A stretch of DNA of 56,088 nucleotides from Treponema sp. UBA6988 (GCA_002448445.1 DJYC01000005.1:1-56088); one strand, 5' to 3'. Shown: positions 1 to 8,212, counted from the first letter of the stretch. Numbers and translations are program-made. Notes: a model not told the origin generated them from the sequence alone.

Positions 1-1
1 C

Positions 2-586
2 AAGAACAAGCTCCGCGTTATCCTTAACGGTCTTGGAAAGGACGCAGCCCAGATTATCTCTAGAATCAACGGCTTTACATACGTTCAGACAAAGATGGAC
101 TACTTTAACGGACAGGGTACAGACAAGGCTTTGACCGTTGTAAAGGAAATCCCATACGGAAACAATCCAGAGCGCCTTATCGTAAAGTGCTACGGTGCAG
201 ATGACGTTCGCGAAGGCGTTGCAATCATGTGGCACGAAGGTGTTGACGTTTCCATTACAGGTAACTCTACAAACCCAACACGCTTCCAGCACCCGGTTGC
301 AGGTACATACAAGAAGGAACGCCTTGAACACGGCGAAAAATACTTCTCCGTAGCTTCTGGTGGCGGTACAGGACGCACACTCCACCCAGATAACATGGCA
401 GCTGGTCCTGCTTCCTACGGTATGACAGATACTTTGGGCCGCATGCACTCAGACGCACAGTTTGCAGGTTCTTCATCTGTTCCTGCCCACGTAGAAATGA
501 TGGGCTTTATGGGAATGGGTAACAACCCAATGGTTGGCTGTACAGTTGCTTGTGCAGTTGCCGTTGCAGAAGGCTTCAAGAAATAA
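2..586 (+). CDS. GGGtGRT family protein, 3' part
   Basis: The open frame runs in from the left edge, so the start lies outside; about 194 residues and the stop are visible. The run GGGTGRTLHPDNMAAGP is the signature after which the GGGtGRT family is named, and the end is glycine and methionine rich (MMGFMGMGNNPMVGC) with two cysteines (VGCTVACAVA). The family is known only as conserved and of unknown biochemical role; I recall it being found near NifU-like iron-sulfur scaffold genes, which cannot be checked here because the upstream side is cut off. The family call is solid; no function should be inferred. Confidence 0.85.
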   Translation, partial: KNKLRVILNGLGKDAAQIISRINGFTYVQTKMDYFNGQGTDKALTVVKEIPYGNNPERLIVKCYGADDVREGVAIMWHEGVDVSITGNSTNPTRFQHPVAGTYKKERLEHGEKYFSVASGGGTGRTLHPDNMAAGPASYGMTDTLGRMHSDAQFAGSSSVPAHVEMMGFMGMGNNPMVGCTVACAVAVAEGFKK

Positions 587-600
587 GCATAAAAGCTAAT

Positions 601-639
601 GTAGGCAGGGGCTCCACTTTTGCGGGGTTTCTTGCCTGC
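601..639 (+). terminator. Possible stem-loop after GGGtGRT gene
   Basis: GTAGGCA (601-607) pairs with TGCCTGC (633-639) with one G-T wobble, 15 bases after the stop codon. There is no T-run after the stem, so it may be a processing or stabilising hairpin, or a fragment of a GC-rich repeat, and not an intrinsic terminator. Confidence 0.35.
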
Positions 640-649
640 ACTCTGCCTA

Positions 650-678
650 TTGCATAAAGTCGCACAAAGTCGTATAAA
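650..678 (+). promoter_or_regulatory. Predicted promoter of the PspC gene
   Basis: TTGCAT (650-655), a 17-base spacer and TATAAA (673-678). A ribosome site GGAG follows at 691-694 before the ATG at 701. The short A/T-rich stretch here repeats ATAAAGT-like words. Confidence 0.5.
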
Positions 679-700
679 GTAACACAAATAGGAGAAAAAA

Positions 701-886
701 ATGTCCAGCAAAAAACTTTACAAATCCAATTCAGACAAAAAGCTTGCCGGTGTGTGCGGCGGAGTTGCAGAATATTTTGACGTTGACTCCACTATCATAA
801 GGCTTGCATGGGTGGTATTTACTCTTGCAGGAGGAGCAGGTCTCTTGGCATACATAATTGCAGCTATCGTAATGCCCAATAGATAA
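701..886 (+). CDS. PspC domain membrane protein
   Basis: A 61-residue protein that is essentially one PspC domain: a basic N-terminus, the conserved KLAGVCGGVAEYFDVDSTIIRL segment (split here as KLAGVCGGVAEYF then DVDSTIIRL), and a hydrophobic helix LAYIIAAIVMP at the end. In other bacteria PspC domains sit in the inner membrane and take part in envelope-stress responses; small stand-alone versions are common and mostly uncharacterised. The start is supported by an AGGAG sequence about seven bases upstream. It has its own predicted promoter and no same-strand partner downstream. A role in stress sensing is inferred from the family only. Confidence 0.85.
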   Translation: MSSKKLYKSNSDKKLAGVCGGVAEYFDVDSTIIRLAWVVFTLAGGAGLLAYIIAAIVMPNR

Positions 887-1011
887 GGCTGATTATTGCG
901 GCAGTTTCTTTTGCAAGGGGCTTTCCGTACTTCGCCGTCTTGCGCGGCTCATCCCGCCCTGCGGACGGGACTAAAGGTACTCCAATCCCTGCCGCGCCTG
1001 CTTTTTTAAGC

Positions 1012-2466
1012 CTATAAAATTATTTCTGCCAGACACTCCTCTTCCCCGCCGTTTTTTATGCTTTCCAGCAATGCTTCTTTTATCCTTACATTTACTATTG
1101 TTCCCGGAGCCGGAATTTCTTGACCATCTTGCAAAAGGCATTTGCAGTGCAAGAAATTTGATGTTACCGCATGGACACTTCCCTGTAAAGCACGGTTGCT
1201 GAGCCCTGTCGAAGCACGGTTGCTGAGCCCTGCCGAAGCAAGCCTGTCCTTGCGCGAATTTTCGCATACAGCAGGAAATATCTGGTCTTTGCAGGAATTT
1301 ATGTAGGCAATCTTTCCCTGCACTGCAAGTGAGGTTAAAACTTTTACCCTCTGGTTCTTTACCGCAGGAGCAACCTGAGCCTTCATGCTAAAGGCTGGTG
1401 TTCCCGGCCGCGGAGAAAATGGAAATGCGTGAATCCATGAGAATGACACTTTTTTGCACAGTTCCGTGGTAAGAATAAAATCTTCCTCACTCTCCCCCGG
1501 AAAGCCTGCAATCATGTCGCAGCCAATGAAGGGATTGTTTTTTGCCCTGCGCAAAAGTTCAACCGCGTTTATTACATCATCCGCCCTGTAAGGTCTTGCC
1601 ATTTTTTTAAGGATTTCATCACTCCCCGACTGCACGCTAAGGTGGAATGACGGCTGTATTCTTGGGTCAGCCAAAAAGTTGCAGAGACGCTCCGTTATGT
1701 GCTGGGGGTAAAAAGAAGAAATCCTAAATTTTATTTTGCTTGTGTTGCTAAGCAGGTATTCCAACAGCTGGGTAAAGTCAATTTTTTTTCCATCGGCATC
1801 TTGTGCAGAATACTGGCTTAGGTTAACACCGGTAAAGACAACCTCTCCTGTTCCCCTATCCTCCAGTTCCAAAACCCGGTGCAATACTTCTTCCGGCTCC
1901 AAGGAAACGGACTTTCCCCTTGCCAAGTGTATGCGGCAAAAAGTGCATGCGTTGTTGCAACCGTCCTGTATTTTTATGGAAGCCCTGCTGTGCTTTTCAA
2001 AGACAGGAGTGTAAAGCGAAAATGCATTCTCTTTTTTTGCATCTGATTTTTTTTGTATAAAAAGCCTTAGCTCATCTTTGGAAAGGGTCTTGCAAGATTT
2101 TAATTCTTCTGCCAGGTCAGACAAAAGTTCCTTTTTGTTACCAGAAAGAATCACTATGCGGGAAACTTCCATCTGTTCTATAAAGGGACCGTCCAATTGG
2201 GCATAGCAACCGGTTACAATTACTGGTGCAAGGGGATATTTTTCAAGCAGAAGCCTTATTATTCTTCTGGCCTTTTGTTCGGCTTTTGCAGTAACGGTGC
2301 AAGTATTCACAATGCAAAGAAGCACATCCTCATTTACCGGAGTGGCAGAAGTCACCCCTTCCATTGAGCATACAAAACCTGCATCAGAGAATCTTTTGGC
2401 TGCGCCTTCACTTTCATCCTGATTAAGACGGCAGCCAAGAGTTTCAAAGTGAATTATGTTCCGCAT
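1012..2466 (-). CDS. mtaB: tRNA methylthiotransferase, MtaB type
   Basis: Radical SAM methylthiotransferase that adds a methylthio group to t6A37 (MtaB class) of tRNAs reading ANN codons. Visible parts: the N-terminal UPF0004 domain with ETLGCRLNQ, VNTCTVT and GCYAQ, whose three cysteines bind the auxiliary cluster; the radical SAM motif CNNACTFC near residue 170; and a C-terminal TRAM-like region. At 484 residues it is slightly long because a tandem 24-bp repeat is translated inside the C-terminal part (residues around 410-428). It follows the TPR gene by 14 bases and probably shares its transcript. MtaB is preferred over MiaB from the N-terminal motif; a MiaB-like relative is the alternative. 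Confidence 0.85.
   Translation of the reverse strand: MRNIIHFETLGCRLNQDESEGAAKRFSDAGFVCSMEGVTSATPVNEDVLLCIVNTCTVTAKAEQKARRIIRLLLEKYPLAPVIVTGCYAQLDGPFIEQMEVSRIVILSGNKKELLSDLAEELKSCKTLSKDELRLFIQKKSDAKKENAFSLYTPVFEKHSRASIKIQDGCNNACTFCRIHLARGKSVSLEPEEVLHRVLELEDRGTGEVVFTGVNLSQYSAQDADGKKIDFTQLLEYLLSNTSKIKFRISSFYPQHITERLCNFLADPRIQPSFHLSVQSGSDEILKKMARPYRADDVINAVELLRRAKNNPFIGCDMIAGFPGESEEDFILTTELCKKVSFSWIHAFPFSPRPGTPAFSMKAQVAPAVKNQRVKVLTSLAVQGKIAYINSCKDQIFPAVCENSRKDRLASAGLSNRASTGLSNRALQGSVHAVTSNFLHCKCLLQDGQEIPAPGTIVNVRIKEALLESIKNGGEEECLAEIIL
1190..1237 (-). repeat. Two in-frame 24-bp tandem units inside mtaB
   Basis: Units 1190-1213 and 1214-1237 differ at one base and carry the word GCTGAGCCCTGTCGAAG. 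Each is eight codons long, so the frame of mtaB is kept and SNRA-STGL-SNRA-like sequence is inserted. Related words occur in gaps of this window (around 27830-27845 and 15084-15112), so this is a dispersed repeat that has entered a coding region. Confidence 0.8.
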
Positions 2467-2480
2467 GAAAAATTTAAGGC

Positions 2481-3164
2481 TTAGGGATTAAGCTTTGCCT
2501 GGCAGCGGACAAGACCACGGCGGGCATCATCAGAAGAAGATGCATTCAGGCTTATTGCCTTGTTGTAGGCAACAATAGCATCCTGATAGTATCCTGCCTG
2601 TTCCCTTGCATAGCCAAGCTTGCTCCACCAGAAAGACATTCCCGGTTCAGTGTCTACAGCCTTGCTAATTGCAATGTCTGCATGCTCCCACTTCTTCTGG
2701 CGGATATAGATTTCGCCCATAAGGTAATAGGAAAGACCTATGCGCTGGGAACCCTTTTTGTCTGCATTAGGAATTACAACATACTGCTGGAGGAGGTTCA
2801 TTGCCTCGTCATATTTTTCAAGATAAAATTTTGATTCAGCCTGAATTTCAAGCAGGCGGGCATCGTAGGAAGAAAGCTGTCTTGCCTGTGCTACGCTCTT
2901 TTCTGCCTCGCGGTACTGCTTGTTGGCAACCAAAGACCAGCAGAGAACCACGTAGGATTCAATGTCCTGGGCCGTACCACGGGAAGGATCGTTCAGCTCT
3001 TCCTGGCACACGCGGATAGCCTCTTTGTAATTGCCGGACTTGTAAAGCTTTAAAGCATCCGGACGGGCTGCCTGTGCAAAAGACGGCAATGCGGCTGCAG
3101 AAACCACAGAAAAAACAAATGCAAAAAAAGAAGCCTTCAACAAATTTTTCTTCAAGAGATTCAT
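2481..3164 (-). CDS. Secreted TPR protein
   Basis: A 227-residue protein with a basic N-terminus, a hydrophobic stretch and a signal-peptidase-like AQA site near residue 32, so it is predicted to be periplasmic. The rest is about five tetratricopeptide units, for example ALKLYKSGNYKEAIRVCQEE and AIVAYNKAISLNASSS at the end. TPR folds bind partner proteins; no enzyme motif is visible. A ribosome site GGAGG lies seven bases before the ATG, and the start overlaps the stop of the bactofilin gene by one base (TGATG), so the two are translationally coupled and may work together in envelope or cell-shape organisation. That last point is inference from position. Confidence 0.75.
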   Translation of the reverse strand: MNLLKKNLLKASFFAFVFSVVSAAALPSFAQAARPDALKLYKSGNYKEAIRVCQEELNDPSRGTAQDIESYVVLCWSLVANKQYREAEKSVAQARQLSSYDARLLEIQAESKFYLEKYDEAMNLLQQYVVIPNADKKGSQRIGLSYYLMGEIYIRQKKWEHADIAISKAVDTEPGMSFWWSKLGYAREQAGYYQDAIVAYNKAISLNASSSDDARRGLVRCQAKLNP

Positions 3165-3577
3165 CAGAAACCTCCGCTTGCAAAAAGGTCCGGCTTTTCC
3201 GCACCGGAAGCCTCACTGCCCTGAAGCATGGCAATCTTTCCGTTCACAGTGGAACCCAGCTCCAATACCGGGCGGGCGCTTGCAATTTCTCCGTTTACGG
3301 AACCGGTGGAAGTAACGTAGACCATCTTGTAGCCCTTTATGTTGCCCTTCACCTTTCCGCGAACCAATACCCGTTCCGCCGTAATGTCAGCATCAACCTC
3401 TGCGTCCGTGTCAATAAGAAGGTCGCTTGTAGCTTCTATGAGCCCGCTCATTTTGCCCTTAATCATGAAGGGCTTTGAAAAACGGATGTTACCTGTAAAA
3501 GTAATATCGCGTTCAAGAACTGTGTCAAAATCATCTTCGTCCGTGTCAAACGGCTCTGAATCCTTTACGTCAAACAT
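3164..3577 (-). CDS. Bactofilin
   Basis: A 137-residue protein with the bactofilin (DUF583) beta-helix: short repeats around ITFTGNIRFSKPFMIKG, LLIDTDAEVDADI, VLVRGKVKGNI and VYVTSTGSVNGEI, flanked by an acidic N-terminus and a flexible Ser/Gly end. Bactofilins polymerise without nucleotides on the inner face of the membrane and help set cell shape or place wall enzymes; they occur in spirochaetes. There is no Shine-Dalgarno sequence. The ATG begins exactly six bases after a TACAAT -10 box, so the message is predicted to be leaderless. It heads a bactofilin-TPR-mtaB unit. Confidence 0.88.
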   Translation of the reverse strand: MFDVKDSEPFDTDEDDFDTVLERDITFTGNIRFSKPFMIKGKMSGLIEATSDLLIDTDAEVDADITAERVLVRGKVKGNIKGYKMVYVTSTGSVNGEIASARPVLELGSTVNGKIAMLQGSEASGAEKPDLFASGGF

Positions 3578-3583
3578 AAGCTA

Positions 3584-3612
3584 ATTGTACCCATAATAAG
3601 CGTTTTGTTCAA
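3584..3612 (-). promoter_or_regulatory. Promoter giving a leaderless bactofilin mRNA
   Basis: On the minus strand: TTGAAC (3612-3607), 17 bases, TACAAT (3589-3584), six bases, then the bactofilin ATG at 3577. The expected transcription start coincides with the A of the start codon. Confidence 0.65.
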
Positions 3613-3677
3613 GAGCAAACCCAAAATCTTGATTCTTCTTTTATTTCTGGAGCAGCCTTTATGGTTAAACTGTGGCC

Positions 3678-3812
3678 GGGCCTACGGCTCCGTCCAGCAC
3701 CATGTTTTTCCCCGCTTTGCGCACTTCCGCTCCCGCTCCATTCTTCCACTCGCTCGCTCCGCTCCCTCCCTCCAGAACGCCTCCGGCGGTGCTCCAATCG
3801 GGGCTAGGCTCT
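3678..3812 (-). repeat. GC-rich hairpin repeat, copy R1
   Basis: Fills most of the 360-base gap 3578-3937, which contains no credible gene. Read on the minus strand it begins CCTAGCCCCGATTGGAGC and continues with short GC hairpins (CGCCGGAGGCG) and G/A-rich words. It shares its core with copies near 15.2, 17.2, 24.1, 27.8, 38.1 and 49.55 kb. Base composition contrasts sharply with the AT-rich block to its right. Confidence 0.7.
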
Positions 3813-3833
3813 ATTTAAACTCGCCCTCCACAG

Positions 3834-3858
3834 GTGTTTTTGGCGGCAACAAAAACAC
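3834..3858. repeat. 9-bp hairpin at the left edge of the AT-rich block
   Basis: GTGTTTTTG (3834-3842) and CAAAAACAC (3850-3858) form a perfect stem with a seven-base loop, followed by an ACTATA word. A related hairpin with AGTGTTTT/AAAACACT arms and the same ACTATA word lies at 8177-8203. There is no T-tract, so termination is not clearly indicated. Confidence 0.55.
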
Positions 3859-3937
3859 TATACATAGTATATACAAGGGAAAATATTGCTTTTTTCCAAC
3901 TCTATGTAAATTTGCAAGGACTATGAATCACAAAATT

Positions 3938-4813
3938 TTAGTATTTTTTTAAATAAAGTTCCTCCTTTTCTGGATAGAATTGTTTTATTAAATCTAATGC
4001 TTCCTTCGGTATAGGTTCTTTTTTATAATCAAGCCCCTTCTTTTTAAATTCCTTAATAATTTGCTTTTTCTTTTTATATTTTGGACTTCTTAGATCAATA
4101 ACAATTCTTCTTAATAGTTGCAAATTGGAAACTTTATTACAATCATTATTATAATCTTCAAAGGAATCATAATGGAACCCCTCTATTTCACATTTGCAAC
4201 TAATTATCAGAAAATACGCAATATCTATATTTGCATTCTCAAGAGCTGTAGATAATGGTGTCTGGCCAAGTTCATTTTTATAATTTATATCCGCTCCATA
4301 TTTTATTAAAAGTTCTGCCACCGTTAATGCGTTTTCAGAAAAATCATAAACCAGATATCCACAAACATTCATTAATGGGGTTGTCTTTGGCAGCTTATTC
4401 TTTCGAATTACTTCTATATTTGGATTAGCACCATTAGAAAGTAAATACTCCAAAAATTTTATTTTATTTGCATTGTTTTCTGGATAGCAGCAATTAGTTG
4501 CCAAGAAAAACAATGGAGTAGCACAAGAGTCATCTTTCTCATTCGGATTCAAGCCACATCTCAATAATTCAGTCATGGATTTATATTTTTTCCCCAGTAC
4601 CGATTTTATAACAAATTGATTTCTTGATATCTTTTCATAGGAATCTTTTATTATATCAGGATTTTCAGATATAAGTTTCGATATTTGAATTAAATTTTCT
4701 TCTTCTATTGCTTTTAGCATATCTCTATCATTCCCTGTATCACAAAATACACTGGTATTTATAAAGAATAATAAAAATACTGCTAGTTTAAAACTTTTTC
4801 TAAAACCTCTCAT
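3938..4813 (-). CDS. Secreted ankyrin-repeat protein
   Basis: A 291-residue protein with a signal peptide (basic MRGFRKSFK, then a hydrophobic run ending near VFC). Ankyrin-like units are visible from about residue 50 on, for instance GLNPNEKDDSCATPLFFLA, GANPNIEV with TTPLMNVCG, and YGADINYKNELGQTPLSTAL. Ankyrins bind proteins; periplasmic examples occur in pathogens and symbionts. The ATG at 4813 is chosen because the AAAGGAG ribosome site lies between it and an alternative ATG at 4828, and that site overlaps the stop of the upstream gene. It is the last gene of the AT-rich block. Partner and role are unknown. Confidence 0.75.
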   Translation of the reverse strand: MRGFRKSFKLAVFLLFFINTSVFCDTGNDRDMLKAIEEENLIQISKLISENPDIIKDSYEKISRNQFVIKSVLGKKYKSMTELLRCGLNPNEKDDSCATPLFFLATNCCYPENNANKIKFLEYLLSNGANPNIEVIRKNKLPKTTPLMNVCGYLVYDFSENALTVAELLIKYGADINYKNELGQTPLSTALENANIDIAYFLIISCKCEIEGFHYDSFEDYNNDCNKVSNLQLLRRIVIDLRSPKYKKKKQIIKEFKKKGLDYKKEPIPKEALDLIKQFYPEKEELYLKKY

Positions 4814-4824
4814 AACTACTCCTT

Positions 4825-5736
4825 TCATTTCCCCAAATCATTTTTCCTGTTTAAGAAAGTCATCTGCGACAAATTTGATATCACAATATAATATGATTCA
4901 TGATGATGACCTGAATTAGCCATTTCTATTTTCCCATTTACAGAAACTCTTTGACCATCCAAATTTGACATATTCAAATCATCTGCTAAAAAAATTAACT
5001 GGATTTCTTTTATCTCACATTCATTTTTTTCGAGACTAAATGAGTGTGGTCTATCAAGCTTCAGAACAGGATAATATTCGATTGTATCAAGATTTGGTGT
5101 TTCGCCGTAATTTGGAGCTCCATATGCCTTCTTTATAATTACAACTCCTGTAAGTTGTTTCACTTCATTTCCAATACGACAAGATGAATCTATTATTTTT
5201 TCAGCATAGTCTTCTGTAAATTTCATGTCCTTGTCAGAAATATTGAACTGAAGGCAACCATCTTTCATTTCTCCGATACATACAAATCCGTTTTCAAGAA
5301 GCTCCTTTCTGTAATCATCATAATTTCTATAACATGAGTATTCATTATAGCGGAACTGTCTGACTGAATATACAAGATAGTAAATTTTATCCGTAAGTTT
5401 ATTTTTTGTCCGTTCGTGAATTATTTTCTTAAACTGTTTTGAAGGTATAAAATCTATTTTATAATGAGGATAATCATCAACATATATGTGGTTTTCTCTG
5501 TCGCGCTTGAGTTCATTATAATCAAGACTTATACTATTTAAGTACCATATTCTGTTTTTATATTCATAGGGATCACATACAAAATAGTCATAATCTGAAA
5601 AATATACAGAACAGTTCCTACCGTTATTTATCTGAACGGGAACATATTCTTTTTCACTTCCTGCATGCAAATAAACAGAAAACATAACTAAGATAAGTAT
5701 TTTTAAGAAACTATGTTTATTAATTAAAACAGTCAT
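4825..5736 (-). CDS. Secreted protein of unknown function, 303 aa
   Basis: A signal peptide is evident (a lysine/histidine start, then ILILVMFSVYLHAGS). The mature part is rich in Tyr and Asp with no motif I recognise; three cysteines lie in the N-terminal half. An AGGAG ribosome site supports the start. The stop codon overlaps the ribosome site of the ankyrin gene downstream, so the two are probably co-translated. The AT-rich codon use matches the surrounding block and not the flanking housekeeping genes. It is likely periplasmic or surface-exposed; nothing more can be supported. Confidence 0.65.
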   Translation of the reverse strand: MTVLINKHSFLKILILVMFSVYLHAGSEKEYVPVQINNGRNCSVYFSDYDYFVCDPYEYKNRIWYLNSISLDYNELKRDRENHIYVDDYPHYKIDFIPSKQFKKIIHERTKNKLTDKIYYLVYSVRQFRYNEYSCYRNYDDYRKELLENGFVCIGEMKDGCLQFNISDKDMKFTEDYAEKIIDSSCRIGNEVKQLTGVVIIKKAYGAPNYGETPNLDTIEYYPVLKLDRPHSFSLEKNECEIKEIQLIFLADDLNMSNLDGQRVSVNGKIEMANSGHHHESYYIVISNLSQMTFLNRKNDLGK

Positions 5737-5840
5737 GATAAGGCTCCTGCTTTCTTTGTTTTAAATTTGCTTCACCGCGGCATTTATTTTCTTTATCAAT
5801 AGCATTTCCATTTAGTATAATCATTTCCAAGGTACAAAAT

Positions 5841-6227
5841 TCAATTATTTTTTAGAAAATCACAAATTGAACCATCTTCAAAAAGAATCGTCATACCATC
5901 GGAACTGCAAAAGTATATCTGCATGGTATATTTTTTCTGCTCTCCGTTAACAATGATTTGACAACTATCTTTATCCAAATACCCTTCTTTTGGTGAAGGC
6001 AACGTGCACGTATAAGATTCGTCCGTTGTATTTACCAGGGATTGACTAGGAAAGTAAGACATCCTAACTCTACCGTCATTGAATATTTCAATCTTAGTTC
6101 CATAACCTATCGAATCATATTTTGTTGAAGTCCATACTCCTAAAAAATTTACATCTTTTGAACAAGAAATAAAAGCAAAAGTAAAAAGCAGAAACCCCAA
6201 TATATTTCTAATAATTTTTCTAATCAT
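5841..6227 (-). CDS. Small lipoprotein, lipocalin-like start
   Basis: A 128-residue protein with a lipoprotein signal ending FAFISCSK, with Cys near residue 22 as the predicted lipid anchor. The mature part opens with FLGVWTSTKYDSIGYG followed by IEIFNDGRVRM. This resembles the GxW plus short beta-strand start of small lipocalin-like bacterial lipoproteins, though the match is only a visual impression. Its ATG overlaps by four bases (ATGA) the stop of the broken gene upstream, a trace of former translational coupling. Function unknown. Confidence 0.65.
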   Translation of the reverse strand: MIRKIIRNILGFLLFTFAFISCSKDVNFLGVWTSTKYDSIGYGTKIEIFNDGRVRMSYFPSQSLVNTTDESYTCTLPSPKEGYLDKDSCQIIVNGEQKKYTMQIYFCSSDGMTILFEDGSICDFLKNN

Positions 6228-6670
6228 ACACCTTCCTTATTTACTATGTAATGTATTACTTTCTTATCTCCACTTCCTATAATCTGAAAAACCAAATCAC
6301 CAGCTCTTACATTCTCGGTATCAATGTATTGACATTCATCATCTAATATAGCGTAAACGAAAATATCGCTTTAGTCTACAGAATGCTCACGGGTTTTCAG
6401 AGAAAAGGCACTCTGGTAATTTTATCATTAACAAATTGCGTACTAAATTTGACACAATCCATACTTACCGGCAAAAGAGTGATTCCTGATATAATTCTGA
6501 ATTTTGTTTCCAACAATCTTTACGTTGACAACAAAGCCCAGGTCTCCATCTACGTCGCTTTTGCATTCTGACTTGTCAATATTAGCCCAAGACGGAAGCT
6601 CTACTTTCTTTTTTTCCGTAAAACAATTGTCAGATTTGTACCGTTTATAATGGACGCAAAGATATTTCAT
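6224..6670 (-). pseudogene. Broken small gene with frameshifts
   Basis: Read on the minus strand, protein-like sequence continues in one frame to a TAG at 6443 (VELPSWANIDKSECKSDVDG and onwards). It then reappears in another frame as AFSLKTREHSVD, an in-frame TAA, and SDIFVYAILDDECQYIDTEN followed by VRAGDLVFQIIGSGDKK up to a stop at 6224. That final stop overlaps the next start as ATGA, exactly as a functional neighbour would. The simplest reading is one gene of about 140 codons disabled by at least one frameshift and one nonsense change. The two pieces could also be unrelated. The family is not recognised. Confidence 0.55.
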
Positions 6671-7271
6671 AGACCTCGTTTTCTCCAGAGGTTTTACTTT
6701 GAGTAATTTTGATGACCTTCCCTTTTTCATAGTAGTCTACGCTAGGTTTTCCCATGTATTCAAATTTTTGAATCAAGTTCGAGTTTATGTAAAGGAGACA
6801 CATGCCGCCTGTATTTTTCCCGTAATTGATTATTATGATGTCATGATTCATTTTATCATACCAAAAATATGTAGCTACAATGCTTTTTGTTTTTTTCGTA
6901 ACCACATTTATAACAGTATATACACTGTAATCAGGTGTATATGTAAAAACTGCACAAATATTATTTTTGTCCAACTGGAAAATATCTGTTACGGAAACAG
7001 CTTTTTCCATCAGCGGTCCATCTAAATCAAGTGTAAAAAGGATATTTGATTTTTCCATTGCAAGCAAACATGGATTTTTTCTTATCTTATGATCAAACAA
7101 AACATAATAATCAATTCTGTTAATTTTTTTTGTTATATAGTGGTTTCCATCATAATTATATACTTTTCCATATCGAGAATAAGAAAAAACGTTTTTTTGT
7201 GCGCTACAGTTAAAGTAGCAATTCATAATTAAAAATAATAAAATTGACAATTTAACTTTTTGTTTAATCAT
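6645..7271 (-). CDS. Lipoprotein of unknown function, 208 aa
   Basis: An N-terminal lysine-rich start, a hydrophobic run and a cysteine in NCSAQ near residue 22 indicate a lipoprotein. The mature part contains repeated beta-strand-like segments (YGKVYNYDGNHYITK, SNILFTLDLDGPLMEK, IIIINYGKNTGGMCLLYINS), giving a feel of a small beta-propeller or WD-like fold, but no named domain can be claimed. It follows a 96-residue gene by four bases and overlaps the first codons of the broken gene. AT-rich like its neighbours. Confidence 0.62.
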   Translation of the reverse strand: MIKQKVKLSILLFLIMNCYFNCSAQKNVFSYSRYGKVYNYDGNHYITKKINRIDYYVLFDHKIRKNPCLLAMEKSNILFTLDLDGPLMEKAVSVTDIFQLDKNNICAVFTYTPDYSVYTVINVVTKKTKSIVATYFWYDKMNHDIIIINYGKNTGGMCLLYINSNLIQKFEYMGKPSVDYYEKGKVIKITQSKTSGENEVYEISLRPL

Positions 7272-7275
7272 TTAC

Positions 7276-7566
7276 TCACTCCTGATTATTCTGGGTAACA
7301 TCTCGATTTTCTTTATATTCAGATATATCCTCTTTTATTATAATCTCGTTTTCATTTTCTTCATATTCGAAAATTGGAACCAGATAGAATAAGTCTAACT
7401 CATAAATTTTCCCAATAGGTTTTCTTTTGTTAGTATTATCTAAAACAATTGTAACAACATCACTTGTGTCTATGCTGATTGATTTTAATAAAGGTCTCTC
7501 AACCTCTTTTTTGTTCCAAGGTAATAAATCACCTCCACCAAGAACATTAAAAATGAATAATATCAT
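7276..7566 (-). CDS. Hypothetical 96-aa protein, possibly truncated
   Basis: An open frame with charged C-terminal half (IFEYEENENEIIIKED) and no complete signal peptide, unlike all its neighbours. No ribosome site fits the first ATG, while a good GGAGGTGA sequence lies inside the frame without an in-frame start after it. This suggests either a remnant that lost its 5' end or a wrongly placed start. It ends four bases before the lipoprotein at 7271. Unrecognised family. Confidence 0.4.
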   Translation of the reverse strand: MILFIFNVLGGGDLLPWNKKEVERPLLKSISIDTSDVVTIVLDNTNKRKPIGKIYELDLFYLVPIFEYEENENEIIIKEDISEYKENRDVTQNNQE

Positions 7567-7632
7567 TAATAGTTATTTTCATTGCCATGTACTCCATGCA
7601 TATTTTATTTTAGCATTCATCTTTAATTTTTT

Positions 7633-8067
7633 TTAATATGAGTCCGTATGGTTAATGTTTTTCTCTAAATCATCCAAAAATCTAACAGACAATGACTGAT
7701 ATATCAACTGAGCAACCTCACATTTAAAATATCGGTTTTTGTTTACGCTATAAATTCTGTCAAAGGAATTTAATTCAAAAAGAATGCTTCTATTGTAAAA
7801 ACTAATTTTAAAGAAACAATTCAATATATTATCCTCATTTTTATTTGTTCTAAAAAACTGAATCTTTCTCTCACTTATTGCTTCTGCAATTCTTTCTTTT
7901 GATTCTGAATCAAAAAGATAAGTTATATCGATTTCTTCTCCTCCATTAGAATAATAATATATTACCATAGATTGTGAAGATAAAAAATCGCTTTTATCTT
8001 CACTTACAAGTATTGCAAATGAAATTATTGCCCAAATAATTAATAGTGCAATCAGTATTTTTTTCAT
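7633..8067 (-). CDS. Membrane-anchored or secreted protein, 144 aa
   Basis: Starts MKKILIALLIIWAIISFAIL, which is one membrane helix or an uncleaved signal, followed by about 120 mostly polar residues rich in Asn, Phe and Arg. The start has a strong ribosome site (GAGGAGGAG) about nine bases upstream. No motif recognised. It belongs to the run of small AT-rich minus-strand genes; no hint of a specific task. Confidence 0.6.
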   Translation of the reverse strand: MKKILIALLIIWAIISFAILVSEDKSDFLSSQSMVIYYYSNGGEEIDITYLFDSESKERIAEAISERKIQFFRTNKNEDNILNCFFKISFYNRSILFELNSFDRIYSVNKNRYFKCEVAQLIYQSLSVRFLDDLEKNINHTDSY

Positions 8068-8176
8068 AACTATTTAATCTCCTCCTCGTTTAACAAAATT
8101 ATTACCACAAGCAGCCCCAAAGATGGGGTGTTTTATGCGCTTCTCCATCAAATGCCTATTTGGCGGAGAAAAGGGC

Positions 8177-8203
8177 AGTGTTTTCACACTCTGCAAAAAC
8201 ACT
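8177..8203. repeat. Hairpin related to the one at 3834
   Basis: AGTGTTTT (8177-8184) pairs with AAAACACT (8196-8203), followed by ATATG. It lies in the 166-base gap 8068-8233, which also holds a small GCCCCAAAGATGGGG hairpin-like word. It resembles the block-edge hairpin at 3834-3858 in arm sequence and in the following ACTATA. Confidence 0.5.
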
Positions 8204-8212
8204 ATATGTGTG

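Noticed and set aside
3605..3952. 115-codon plus-strand open frame starting MFKSKPKILILLLF
   Set aside because: It is made of repeat R1 and its flanks, has no ribosome site, and its residue composition follows the repeat and not a protein.
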